Assembly (NCBI GenBank): GCA_003427395.1 | Contig: BFEA01000053.1 | Span: forward strand, 2,313,130-2,377,129 | DNA: 64,000 nucleotides | Origin: Chara braunii | Lineage: Eukaryota > Streptophyta > Charophyceae > Charales > Characeae | Reading direction: 5' to 3' | In this document: positions 40,296 to 50,750 of the stretch, in pieces | How positions within the stretch are numbered: the stretch's first letter is position 1 | How the letters are laid out: the number at the start of each line of letters is the position of its first letter | Position numbers and translations under genes: made by a program | Notes under the pieces: model-generated | Database searches by the model: none | What the model was told of the DNA's origin: nothing | Seen by the model: only the letters and a program-made list of their open reading frames with translations

Positions 40296-40615
40296 TGAAA
40301 TGAGCCAAGTACTCGTCAAGTTCAACCTTGCACACATCAGTCACATGAGAGATCACATGTGAGAAGCCAAATCGAGATACAATCAACACTTGAAGATGTC
40401 GTCTCCAATATTATTATCATTGTACACGAATGTCTGTCTCCAGCTGCTCTGCCACACACACACACAATGGATCTTAATCAGGTGGCGGCTATTGCTTTTC
40501 TCTCTTCTCTCTCTTTTCTCCTTGTTCTTGTTTCTTTCTCCTTGACTTGGCTCGTTTGCCTCACTCTCTCTCTCGGGACTGGGTGTCTTTTGTGTGAATC
40601 CTTTCATCTGAGCCA
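40296..40615. repeat. Repeat H, copy without the family A insertion
   Basis: gagccaagtactcgtcaagt, acttgaagatgtc-tctccaa and ctgctctgcca continue directly into ggatcttaatcaggtggcgg. At 22.75/31.73 kb the same two halves are separated by the 9-kb family A element. A short (CA)n tract lies at the join. Confidence 0.8.
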
Positions 40616-42610
40616 TGGATGGACTGATTTCCGTGCTAGTCTTTGACTGAGTTTGGTAAACCCTTTGACCGAGTCTGCCAAAACCATGAACCTTCGGGTG
40701 TCCTATGTGCCCATCACTGGCCTCTACATACCGTCATGCCATTGTGTGCCCTTCGCTGCTAGCCCGCTTTTGCCCCCTACCCTACTCGCAAGATGCTGAG
40801 CTAAGAACCTTGCTAACCATGTGCTGCGTGCGAGGCGCTGAGCTCAGAATGGACCTCTTTGGGCGAGTTAGGGGTTGTCACATGCTTCATCACAGCTTCA
40901 TCACAGATCTTTTGTTGAGTTTGAGGGCATCGCCCTCGGAGGTACCCAACTTGCCTCTTCCGCGTACTTGTTTAAAGTTAATGATCTCCCACCTTATTCG
41001 CCGACTCTTTTCTGATCAGTTGTTTGATTCTACACCAATTAGAGTAGTAAGTATTCAACCTGCAGTGTGTGAAGATGTCCCTCCTATGCTTCCTAAAGTG
41101 ATATAGCTTGTGCGTTGATGGCCTCTTTGCATCTCCTTTTCCTGACCATCTAGAGTACTAGCAGGCGAAGTCGTCTGTATAATTTACATTTCTACCTTTC
41201 TTGGCTGGCAGGCTTTGTCAAGCCTGTAAGCAGGGCCAACTTCCCGAGAGGGCTTGGCCCACCATGGAATCCCAGAAGCATCTGCGTGTGCTCCAGAGCT
41301 GCTCCACTTTCGGACAGGAGATCTAGCAGTGGACCACGTCTTCCACCTATCCCTGGTCGGAAATGGTACAGTTCTCATCCAGGACATGGCTGGTGGCTCG
41401 CGAGTGCCGCTTGCTGAGCCACTTGTTGACTGAGAATGCGTCTTAGTCGACTGACGACGAGTCATGTTTGGGACTTCAGCCCCCCAGAGCGTCGGTTTGC
41501 GTACGGGTCCGATAGAGGCGTGGGACCATGCGTACCCCTTATGCTACAGTGTACGAGAAACACCCTCGGCTGGGTCACCTCTGCGATTGCAACTGATTAG
41601 CTTTCGCACGTGGTTTGGTGGGCTGGTGGGGATATGCCCGTTCAAGGGTGGTGACAGCCCCTTGGGCGGAGGTAAGTTGTACCTCGCATGGCCCTATCCG
41701 ATTGTAGGGGTTCGCGAGAGGTATGGCTGGCGCACTCGGTTGGAGCGGCGACAAAGCTCCACTGCACCGCGATGTAAAGTCCTGGACGAATCCTGCATGA
41801 CGCGACCGAGAGGGTCCCCCTGCGGGACCGATGCGCTCGACAGCCGCGTGTCCGAAGGTGTGCAATTGGCCCACCACTGTGGCCCAAGTCTATGCAGAAC
41901 TGGCCAGCCCTGATTGTACTATTTTTATACTCGCGTACAGCTCGAGTCGTGCATCCCCGCTGGAGTCTCTTTATAGATGGTCCGGTACACATCTCTCCCT
42001 GATAGGGCTGGCTTGTTCGACATGACCTATATAGCGCAGCAAGCAGATCAAAGGACAATCGGAAAAACATGCGTGTACTAGTCTCAACGGGTTGGCATGG
42101 TGACCGTGACCTGAGTGCTTCGTCCAGGGCCCTTCCCAGGCAACGCCCGTCTCCCACCAACTTGCTCTCCAAGAAGAATGTCGACTCTAAAGGTTGAGCG
42201 CTTGCAATGCCTCACAATGAGAGGACTCTCAAGACAAAACTCACTTCCTCACGGTAACAAGCAATGAAGAGGGTAGATAAGGTAAGTAGCATCGTACCTC
42301 GTAGTGTTGTCCCCTACCACGAATTTCTCACCAGTAACCTGACGCGCATTTATGATGACTAGTCGATGCCTCGACACCATCCACAAAACAATGCAGTTCC
42401 ACCTCGGCCTACATGCCACGTCAACAAGTTCTCATCATCCAGTGTGCGCCCCTTATGTCACCACATAGCATTCCTGGCGCACCCACCCAACCCCGGGCCG
42501 CCAATCACCAACGCACAAGCGTTATCACTGCCCCACCATATCCAGTGAAGCACCAAACAGCTATTGCGAAGAAGCCAGCGGAGCGGCTCGAACCAGCTCC
42601 GATTCCAAAT
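40616..42610. other. Unassigned DNA
   Basis: No recognised gene. A 134-codon plus frame (40705-41106) has ordinary composition but no motif I know. 41200-42300 is GC-rich with several long frames on both strands, and GAGGTAAGT at 41668. It could be diverged transposon or host spacer. Confidence 0.35.
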
Positions 42611-43190
42611 TGCAAGGAAAATGAGAGATAGTGATAGGACAAAAATCCAGAATGCAAAATCACATTGAAAGCCAGCAAGTCCAACGCTGTCCAGAAAGAA
42701 GAAATGCATTGACATTCCACCAACGGAGAACCAAAGCATTGAATCCGAATGTCAACGAGAATATACTGTCGCCACCACCAACATATGTATCCAGGGTCCT
42801 TCCTCCTACTTGGCGCTCAGCGCCCAGACTACTATCACACAGCCTACTAGCAGCCTACGAATTGACAATGCATCCATTTGACGTAAGCAGGAGAACCGAA
42901 GTACATGAAGATGTCGACCCTTGTAGACCATCGCCAAGACCAGATTGTGCCCTCACATCGTCAACCTCATCTCTCTCTCTCTCCCCCCCTCGTCTTTCTC
43001 ACCCACGTCTTCAGCCTCAAACACCAATACCACCACCACCTTCACTGGCTATTTCCAATGACAATGCATCCAGTTGATGTTAGCAGCAAAACCAAAGTAC
43101 AAAGGTGTCGACCCTTGTAGACCACCGCCAAGACCAGGTGTGTGCCCTCACATCATCAACCTCATCTCTCTCTCTCTCTCTGCAATGAAC
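42611..43190 (-). mobile_element. LTR, family C (minus), U5/R part
   Basis: Begins tgcaaggaaaatgagag (the family end CA on the minus strand) and matches 47.9-48.2 kb in reverse. It contains a tandem duplication of about 194 bp (gacaatgcatcca... near 42866 and 43060), each copy with ccaaga-ccag-tgtgccctcacat. It is interrupted at about 43190; the rest of the LTR resumes near 44150. Confidence 0.65.
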
Positions 43191-44150
43191 CCAGATCATG
43201 AAGACACTTGTCAACAAATGCAAACCCAGATGAATATCAACCTGCTGATGATTACCAATAATCATAATCGTGTTCAGATAGAATGAGATGGGAGAGTCAT
43301 ACACAGACGAAGGAGAGAGGAGGGAGATTAGACAAAGAAGAGGAATAAGACCAATGCCCACTTCTGCTTCGGGCTCCCTCCTTGATCACCACCTCAAATA
43401 ATCAGTAGTCTAAACAAACATCTAAAGTTTTATTACAATGTGCCACGTGGCACGTCTATCAGTCCCTCATCAGCGTACTGGAGCAATGTCGACCTCAAGA
43501 TAACCAGGTACGTGTCCACAATCACCCCACAGTCATGATCTCCTCCCAAGTGACGATGAATCAGAACAGCAGTACCGGTCACGTAGCCCAGCCACGTCAG
43601 AAGATAGAACATGTGGCAGCGGCCACATCAGCAGCAACGTGTGGCAGCTGCCACATCAGCATGCCATGAAGACAATAGCCAGCCCGCCACCATGCCGAGC
43701 CAGCAGTGCGTCGCCGTAATGTCCAAAGTGCCAGCGCAAAGCCAGCGTCCACCAGCGTCGCAGCGTTGAGCCAGCGTCGCGTCGTCAACGCGTGAAGTCA
43801 GCATTGACGCAAGACTGAATGAATGTCAAAGTAAGGAAGTCAAGTAGCGTTGACACGGGCGGGGTCTGGACCCCGGATGCCGCATCCCTCAGCTGTCCAG
43901 ATCTCAATGCAAATATCGGCCCAGATTGACCTGAAACCGAATTCCTTCTGGCCTTGATGCTGTCTGGGTACCTGCGCACAACAAGTGAGTGTGTCCGACC
44001 AAGGGCTGGTGAGGTACCTTTGACCTGACAGTTGGCTTAGACTTTTGGTTTTCCCACGGGCAGTGTGTGGTTACACTGCCTGGTGCAGGCCGAGTTTGGC
44101 CTGCGTCGTCTAGGCTCCGTTTCGAGGGCCCAGACTGCTACAGGAGACGG
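43191..44150. other. Unidentified sequence inserted in a family C LTR
   Basis: About 960 bp with no homology found in the window. It includes a 14-bp perfect palindrome with a G-box (gtgccacgtggcac, 43440-43453) and two copies of gtggcagc-gccacatcagca (43612-43655). Ends were not resolved; it may be a non-autonomous element. Confidence 0.4.
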
Positions 44151-44726
44151 GTTACTGCATCTCTCTCACCCTCGACCTTTTGACCCACGTCTTCACCCTC
44201 AAACACGAATACCACCACCACCTCCACTGGCTATATCCAAGCCAAGCCCGGCTACGGGAGCGCGCTGCCCTCAACAGCGCCCTGCACCTTGCACGTCCGC
44301 ACATGCACGCAGCAAGCAGCCCAAGAGCGATCGCTCCAGCAGCGCTGCCGCCTGCAATTGCAAGTGCCCGAATGTCTCGTCTGGAGCCCAGCCCTTCCCT
44401 ATGTGGAAAGTGGCAGGCGCTTTCCACTTGCTTCCCACGGGAGACTGAGTTTCCAGTACCTTCAGTCTCGGCCAAAGTGTCTGCACCTAGGCCCGTTCAT
44501 ACAGTGGTCTGGGACCGAATTGGTTAGGATGCTCAACTGCTCCCTGCTTAGACCACGTTGCTGGAAGAGCCTGGAAGGCTCACAAATATTTTGGTTTCTC
44601 ACGAGCAAGGCAGATGTAACCAACTGGCGCGTGGCAGCTGTCTGGCGCCCACCAAGATTTGCAAAAAGTGACGAACTCGGGGCACATTGGGATTCACGGG
44701 ACCCGCCTTCATTTAAGGCCACATCG
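44151..44726 (-). mobile_element. LTR, family C (minus), U3 part
   Basis: Resumes family C with acccacgtcttcaccctcaa and continues to the tgaaggcgggtcc string, close to the family start. It directly abuts integrase coding sequence at 44727. The hairpin near 44396 is degenerate. Confidence 0.6.
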
Positions 44727-45520
44727 GATGAGTTTGTAGTGGTTGGACTGTTATTCCTCAAGTAGGCTGGGAATAAACAGTTATGTGTTCCATCTAGAGA
44801 GTCTTTGCGTAACGCAACCGGTCATTTTGGCTACAAAAATGCAGCATCGAACTTTGTGCAAAAGTTTTGGTGGCCCACGATGATGAATGATGCTTAAAAA
44901 TATGTTGAGACTTGTTAGGGCTATCAATTGCAAGTGCCCGAATATCTCGTATGGAGCCCAGCCCTTTCCTATATGGAAAGTGGCGGGCGCTTTCCACTTG
45001 CTTCCAACGTGAGACCGAGTTTCCAGTAGCTTCAGTCTTGGCCGAAGTGTCGGCTCCCAGGCCCGTTCAGACAGTGGTCGGGGACCGAATTGGTTAGGCT
45101 TGCTTAACCGCCCAGGCACAAACGTGCGGTGCTCCCTGCTTAGACCACGTTGCTGGAAGAGCTTGGAAAGGCTCACAATTTTTTTGGATTCACACGAGCA
45201 AGGCAGCTGTAACCAACTGGCGTGTGGCAATTGTTTGGCACCCACCAAGATTTGCGAAAAGTGACGAACTCGGGGCACATTGGGATTCAGGGGGCCCGCC
45301 TTCACTTAAGGCCACATCGGATGAGTTTGTGGCGGTTGGACTGCTGTTCCTCGAGAAGGCTGGGAATAAACTGTTATGTGTTCCATGTAAAGAGTCTTTG
45401 GGTAACGCAACTGGTCATTTTGGCTACAAATATACAGCATCGAACTTAGTGCAAAAGTTTTGGTGGTCCACGATGATGAATGATGCTCGAAAATATGTTG
45501 AGACTTGGCAGGTCTATCAA
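44355..45520. repeat. 570-bp tandem duplication of an LTR C/integrase junction
   Basis: caattgcaagtgcccgaat begins at 44355 and 44925. Each copy contains family C U3 (minus) and then the integrase zinc-finger region (plus). The first copy ends at 44924, the second at about 45520. Confidence 0.88.
44727..44924 (+). pseudogene. Integrase N-terminal (HHCC) region, family C, first copy
   Basis: DEFVVVGLLFLK, stop, AGNKQLCVPSRESLRNATGH, FGYKNAASNFVQKFWWPTMM, then a stop before KYVETC. This is the zinc-binding leader of Ty3/gypsy integrase (…GHFGYKKT…FWWP-M…YV-TC--C). A partial tandem copy created by the 570-bp duplication. Confidence 0.75.
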
Positions 45521-45588
45521 TGAGACAAACCACGGACGCAGGCACCACTTGGGATTATCAAGCCCTTCCTCATTCCCGCTGGTCCTGG
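45290..45588 (+). pseudogene. Integrase N-terminal (HHCC) region, family C, second copy
   Basis: DEFVAVGLLFLEKAGNKLLC then ATGHFGYKYTASNLVQKFWW, ARKYVETWQVYQ, a stop, and KPRTQAPLGIIKPFLIPAGP. The CxxC pair is W--Y, so zinc binding is lost. The reading frame is interrupted right after IPAGPG by a family C LTR and resumes at 46133. Confidence 0.78.
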
Positions 45589-46132
45589 TGCGAGGAACGA
45601 GCCCTCAAGGGGCCCCATTAGACATTGCACGTTCTGGGCTAAGGCCCCAGCAAGCCAAGTGCCCGCCCTAAGTGAAGGCGGGCCTGAATATTCGTCACAG
45701 GCCAAAATTCGACATTTCCATATGTGGGTATTCAGGCTCTTGCAGCGCGTCAGTTGGTTGAGTGAACGCGCGAGCCTCACTAAGCTGCGTCGTACAGTTG
45801 GCCCAGGCCACGAAAGTTGTACCTGGGCACCTACACACAAAGCAGGGCCGATACGTTGAGAAGCAGGCCGTCGGCCTTTGGAAAAGCAGTACAGCCGACA
45901 CATCTACCTGGGGGCCCTGCGCAGATGCAGCTAACAGCCCAAGTCCAGAGACTCAGGCCGCGCCCAACTGTAAAGGGCCTGGGGCACTGCAGGGCAGCGG
46001 GGCGCAGGCAGCCATAGCCGGGCTGCGAGGCGCCAAGGGGGTACAGCGGATGATCGGGTGGTCTTCAGGGAGTGAGGCGCTGTGTGGGATGATCGGGTTT
46101 TATGTATATCGCTCACACTCATATTCCTTGCA
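45589..46132 (+). mobile_element. Solo LTR, family C, inside integrase
   Basis: Starts TGCGAGGAACGAGCCC and ends ATTCCTTGCA, as do the 17831 and 47241 LTRs, with the cgccctaagtgaaggcgg string at 45664. Flanks CTGG and CGGG differ by one base and may be the target duplication. At 544 bp it is about half the length of the other family C LTRs, so it is a shorter subtype or internally deleted. Confidence 0.75.
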
Positions 46133-46640
46133 CGGGTAAGAGTGTGTGCATGGACTTCATGGATACTCTTGTGACCATCAAGTCCGCTAAACGTCACGTC
46201 TTCGTCATTGTGGACAGGTTCAGCAAGTACGCTAGACTGATCGCCATGCTTGAGACCGCTAAGACTGACCATGTCATTAAGCTGTTTATGGATAACAGGG
46301 TACATGACTTTGGTCTTTCGAAGTCCATCGTTAGTGGTAGAGGTGTCAAGTTCACAAGCGAGCTGTGGCAAAGTACAGCCTAGCCTATGGGAACCCAGCT
46401 GCAAATGACATTAGGGAATCACCCTGAGCACATGAACGGTGTAGTGGAGCACTTGCTTTGCCATTATATCCAGCCAACCCAGGATGACTGGGATGAGAAA
46501 TTGCCTCTCATCGCCAGCTTATACAACAACGTTGTGCACATCACTACCGGCATCACTCCCACCAGCTGCATCTACGTTGGAAGCCCCACTCAGCTCTTGA
46601 CTTTTTGCTGCCCGAGAATCAGCCCACTGCATCACCGGGC
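46133..46640 (+). pseudogene. Integrase catalytic core, family C Ty3/gypsy
   Basis: SVCMDFMDTLVTIKSAKRHV, FVIVDRFSKYARLIAM and DFGLSKSIVSGRGVKFTSEL. The first catalytic Asp is present (CMDFM), the second is Gly (S-G-R-G instead of S-D-R-D), and the segment with the catalytic Glu (NHPQ-DGQ-E) is shortened to GNHPEHMNGVVEHLL. A stop lies at 46381. DDWDEKLPLIASLYNNVVHI follows. Dead. Confidence 0.85.
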
Positions 46641-47166
46641 AGCATAGAGTTTGCTGTCAAGTATGAACAGTCTCTGCAGGAGGCTGTTGAGCACATGAAG
46701 AAGTCCCATGGTTGCACTTGAGAACAGGCACGAAAGACCATCTGCATTTCAGGTAGGTGATCGGGTCTGGGTTAAGTCATCTGAGTTGGGACAGGAATTG
46801 GGAATCTATAGAAAAGTCATGCCACAGTACTTTGGACCATGGGAAGTTTTGGATATAGTCTGGTCCCTTCTATGTCATTCGTATCCCTCATCACCTCCTC
46901 ACACACCCTGTTTTCAATGCATCCAAGTTGGCGCCTTTCACGAATGCAGACCAGTTTCCCTCAAGGAGATCAATGATGGCCCCAACCATGGATGGACACA
47001 TGGATATTGACGATATCGTTGAGCACAAGCTGATGCCTGTGCCCAAGCCTCAAGCCAGGGGACGGCCTCCAAAACCGTGGATGGAGTATGGAGTTAGGTT
47101 CAGACATCATCTTAATCCGAAGGAAGACAGGTGGTTTACCAAGGAAGAACTTATGAAGAACTTATG
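46641..47166 (+). pseudogene. Integrase C-terminus with chromodomain-like tail, family C
   Basis: FQVGDRVWVKSSELGQELGI, KVMPQYFGPWEVLDIV (GPF/Y-type region), then after a frameshift near 46930 HMDIDDIVEHKLMPVPKPQA, RGRPPKPWMEYGVRFRHHLN and EDRWFTKEELMKNL. The order equals the copy at 17401-17793. Followed by PPT and LTR. Confidence 0.8.
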
Positions 47167-47227
47167 AAAGATCTTTGAAAGGGAAGCAGCCTGCTGTATA
47201 GGGACCTATCAGGGGACTATTGAAGTT

Positions 47228-47240
47228 GAGGAGGAGGGAG
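47228..47240 (+). other. Polypurine tract, family C
   Basis: gaggaggagggag directly before the LTR start TGTGAGGAGC. Confidence 0.7.
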
Positions 47241-48239
47241 TGTGAGGAGCTGACCCCTCGGCATATGTGCATAAGACCCACCCTAAGTGAAGGGGGGCCC
47301 TTGAATCTCGATGAGCCCTGAATTCCTCAGTTTTGCAAAGCCTTTGTCGGCGCCAGACAGTTGCCACGCGCCAGTCGGTTACATACGCCTTGCCCGTGAG
47401 AATCACAAATATTCATGAGCCTTCTAGGCTCTTCCAGCAACGTGGTGAAAGCAGGGAGCACCACACGTTTGTGGCCGGGTGGTTGGGCATGCCTAACCAA
47501 TTCGGTCCCAGGCCACTGTCTGAACGGGCCTGGGCGCAGACACTTATGCCCAACTTGAAGCTACTTGGCACACGTGACAACAGGCCGGGCTGCAAACAAG
47601 CCAGGCCACTTGCATATAGCAAAGAGCCTGGCACGAGGAGAGGGATCCGGGCATGAGAGTGAAATGCGGCAGCGTTGTTCGAGCGAGTGCTCGCGGCTAT
47701 ATGCTGTGCGCTGGCACTAAGTGTCGGGAAGTGCGTGCGGGCACTGGGAGGAGAGTGGGGGCGCTGCTATCAGGCAGCGCCATAGCCCAGGCCAGTCTAA
47801 TCAGGCTGGGGCTAGTGTAGTCAGCGGAGGTGGTGGTGGTCTTCGTGAGAGTGGAAGACATGGGTGAAGAAGACAAGTGAGAGAGAGAGAGAGAGATGAG
47901 GGATAAGATGTGAGGGCACATACCTGGTCATGGTGGTGGTCTACAAGGTCAACATCTGCGTGTACTTCGGTTGCGTCAACCAGCTGCTTTGTCAATTTGT
48001 AGGCTTAAAGGTAGCTGTAGGATCGCAGTCTGGGTGCTGAGCGCCGATAGGAAGCTTCAAAGACATTGTTGGTGGTGGCGAGAGCATACTTTCATTGGCA
48101 ATTGAGATCGGTGCTTTGGTTCTCCTTTGGTGTGATATCAGTGCATTTCTGCTTTCTTGACAGCATTAGACTAATTGGCTTTCATTGTGATTTTGCATTC
48201 TGGAATTCTGTCATTTCGCTACTGCTCATTTTTCTTGCA
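47241..48239 (+). mobile_element. 3' LTR, family C
   Basis: 999 bp, TGTGAGGAGCTG to TTTCTTGCA. Contains the ccaccctaagtgaaggg string, a TATA-type hairpin core ttgcatatagcaa at 47610-47622, catacctgg at 47919 within the gtgagggcacatacctggtc module, and a T/G-rich U5. It closes the 46.1-47.2 kb integrase remnant. Confidence 0.8.
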
Positions 48240-49124
48240 TATATTTATTCCTGGCCATTTGGAAAAGCCATGCAGAGGCCTCGACGAGCCCAAAATGGCT
48301 GTCCCTGAATATGATGGGCGGTAGAGACTCCGAATCAGGGGTAGACAACCTTCCTTACCTTTTTAGTGAGGAAGAGGACTCCTTCCCGAAGATGGTAGTC
48401 CTCTTGGGGACCTGGGTCTTTTCTCTAGGTTGTTGAAAATAGGCCGAAGTCGCTATTTCTGCTTGACGACTGCCTAGTAGTGTCTTTATTGGAGTTGCCC
48501 AAGTGCACGGTTTTCACAAGTACCGACACACACTCTGGCTGGCAGGAAAGCATCTGCCACCCTGCCGGAGCAACCCTTTCTGTGTCTTAATCATGGCGGC
48601 GATCCAGACACCTGCACAGGGATCTGTACCGGCTGGAGGCCAGTGATCCAGACACCCGGACATTGATGTATACTGGCAGGAGTGTGGTGTCCAGTGCAGT
48701 TGTCTGGATCCAGTGGTGGATCGTGGGGAAACAGCAGACTAGACCAAGTTGTTTTGTTTGATTCCGGGCCGACCTTGATTTCAAAGGCCGTCTGACATCC
48801 ACATAGGGACGGAAGGAGGGTGTTTCGGACAGTTTTTTTTTTCCGAGTTTTTTTTTTCTCGTTTTCTTCGAGAGCTGCTACTCCGCAAGGGCAGCCAAAC
48901 CTGCACAGGGTTCGGTCTAAAGTCGAAGCCCGTCGTCCCGTCCTCAGAATTCGATGTCTGTGCTCACAATTTGCCATCGCCCGTCCCCAAGCGTCCTTTG
49001 TCTTCAGTAGCGTGCATGGAGCTGCAGGGTGGAGCAACCGAGCAAGGTTGAGGGACTTGTGTGTAGCTGCTGGTGGAGTAGAGTGGCTAAGCATCAAGTT
49101 GTGGACGGAGCGGAACAACTGAGA
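48240..49124. other. No recognised gene
   Basis: A short plus frame (48311-48439; GGRDSESGVDNLPYLFSEEE) and paired gatccagacacc repeats (48600-48720) are all that stands out. Confidence 0.4.
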
Positions 49125-49126
49125 GA

Positions 49127-49224
<98 letters not shown>

Positions 49225-49241
49225 CCCTCTCTCTCTCTCAC
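49125..49241. repeat. Long (CT)n microsatellite
   Basis: About 115 bp of nearly pure CT dinucleotide. The Ser/Leu frames through it are artefacts. Confidence 0.95.
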
Positions 49242-49933
49242 GCTTGCGTGCTGCCCTTACTCTTACGACTGGTCTCGTTCCCTCCTCTCCCTCCTCCTCG
49301 TTTGCTCCCTCTTGTGGTGTGCGGGTTCCCTTCTTGGTTGTGCTTGTCTTCTTCCTGGTCTTACAGTTGCTTACTAAACCTCCTCTTCCTCGTCCTCATC
49401 CCCGTTGTAGCATCTTGTGGTTCGTATACATGGCCTGCCATTTCTCCTCGTATCCCCCAGACGGCTGAGCAATCTTGCTGTGCGACTTGGACGGCCATGG
49501 CTACCTCTTTAGGTCTAATCTCATATTTTGTCCCATTCGCCTCTCTTTTATTCAGCATTTATTTATTTATGTGTTCTCATTTGAGTTCGGGCTGAGTTTT
49601 GTCTGTTCTATTTTTGTCCATCTCAGATGTGTCATTTCAGACTTTTTGTTTTGTCAGAACATGCCTGTTCGAACGAGCAGACCTCGATTCAGGCCGAGGT
49701 CGGCCAGTTTCAGTTTCATTCGTCTTTAGGACTGGGCCAGGCGGTTGTCTGTTTGTGCCTGGCGCAGTCCTTGGGTTCCTGCAGCAGTAGCAGGATAGCC
49801 TGGACGTCTGGTAGGGACCCAGGCAGGCAGTTTTAGGCCAGATTGTAGGACCAGGACTTGGGCTTGCTATCAGGACCTTCGACGGGATACTAGATTGGAC
49901 TACCTTGATCGCAGACCGCAGGGCATCGAGCCA

Positions 49934-49957
49934 GGCCCAGCGGTAAAAAGCTGGGCC
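49934..49957 (+). promoter_or_regulatory. TATA-like core in a hairpin loop, LTR F
   Basis: GGCCCAGC-ggtaaaaa-GCTGGGCC, a perfect 8-bp stem with TAAAAA in the loop, about 160 bases upstream of the ACTTACCTG module. Confidence 0.5.
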
Positions 49958-50066
49958 AGTACTCAGCTGAGGGGATTTTTTCTGCTGGAGCACATTTGGG
50001 GGACACGCTGGAGAGCAGCGCCAGTTTGATTCCAGCTGCGCTAGAGGAGCAGTTAGAGTAGTAGGA

Positions 50067-50358
50067 GGTAATGGGGGTGCCCAGGCTGGTGGGCCATATC
50101 CGTGAGAGAGGTGGAGACTTACCTGGGTGCCATAGCTGGGACTTCGCACCAGCGACCTGCATCAGAGGGCCATCGTCATCACTGGTCAGAATTGTGAGCA
50201 TCATCATCATCCGGTAATGGGGGTGCCCAGGCTGGTGGGCCATAGCCGTGAGAGAGGTGGAGACTTACCTGGGCGCCATAGCTGGGACTTCGGTCCAGCG
50301 ACCTGCATCAGAGGGCCACCGTCATCACTGGTCAGCATTGTGAGCATCACCATCATCC
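50067..50358. repeat. 146-bp tandem duplication in LTR F
   Basis: ggtaatgggggtgcccaggc begins at 50067 and 50213. Each copy carries ggtggagacttacctggg and agcgacctgcatcagagggc. Confidence 0.92.
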
Positions 50359-50458
50359 GGTGAGAAAGAGCGAGGAGAGACTTCTTCCTCTTCGGATCCC
50401 TTATTCTTCTCGGACCTTCTATAGCCACTATCCTCTTGTTCGTCTTCTTCTTCCTATT

Positions 50459-50468
50459 TTACACACAC

Positions 50469-50546
<78 letters not shown>
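50459..50546. repeat. (CA)n(GA)n compound microsatellite
   Basis: About 28 CA dinucleotides pass into about 15 GA dinucleotides within LTR F. Confidence 0.95.
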
Positions 50547-50548
<2 letters not shown>

Positions 50549-50750
50549 CAGGCAGTGACTATTTGGGGCTTATGAGCGTCTAGGGTCTGATTCGACATTC
50601 TGGGAAAGACGATTATTGGACATTCGATGGAGTAGACTATTTTTGGACTATCGCGAGCTTTTCGTTTGTCTTCTCCCCCTTTTTCCTCCCTCGTCTTCCC
50701 CCACTACCTTCAACATCTGTAGTCTTATCCCTATGTGTGTGCACAAGGAG

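Larger units (their letters stand above)
49400..50750 (+). mobile_element. LTR-type repeat, family F
   Basis: Shares with 19902-20780 the order atttatttat..., tttcagactttt, cttacctgggcgccatagct-g-acttcg-ccagcgacctgca, a long GA run, and ttggacatt...gactatttttggac. Contains a TATA-like hairpin (49934-49957), two ACTTACCTG copies, a 146-bp tandem duplication and a CA/GA microsatellite. Ends not resolved; boundaries are approximate. Confidence 0.6.

Noticed and set aside
49029-49595. 188-codon Ser/Leu-rich frame
   Set aside because: It exists because the (CT)n run is open in all frames; the flanks have no coding signal.
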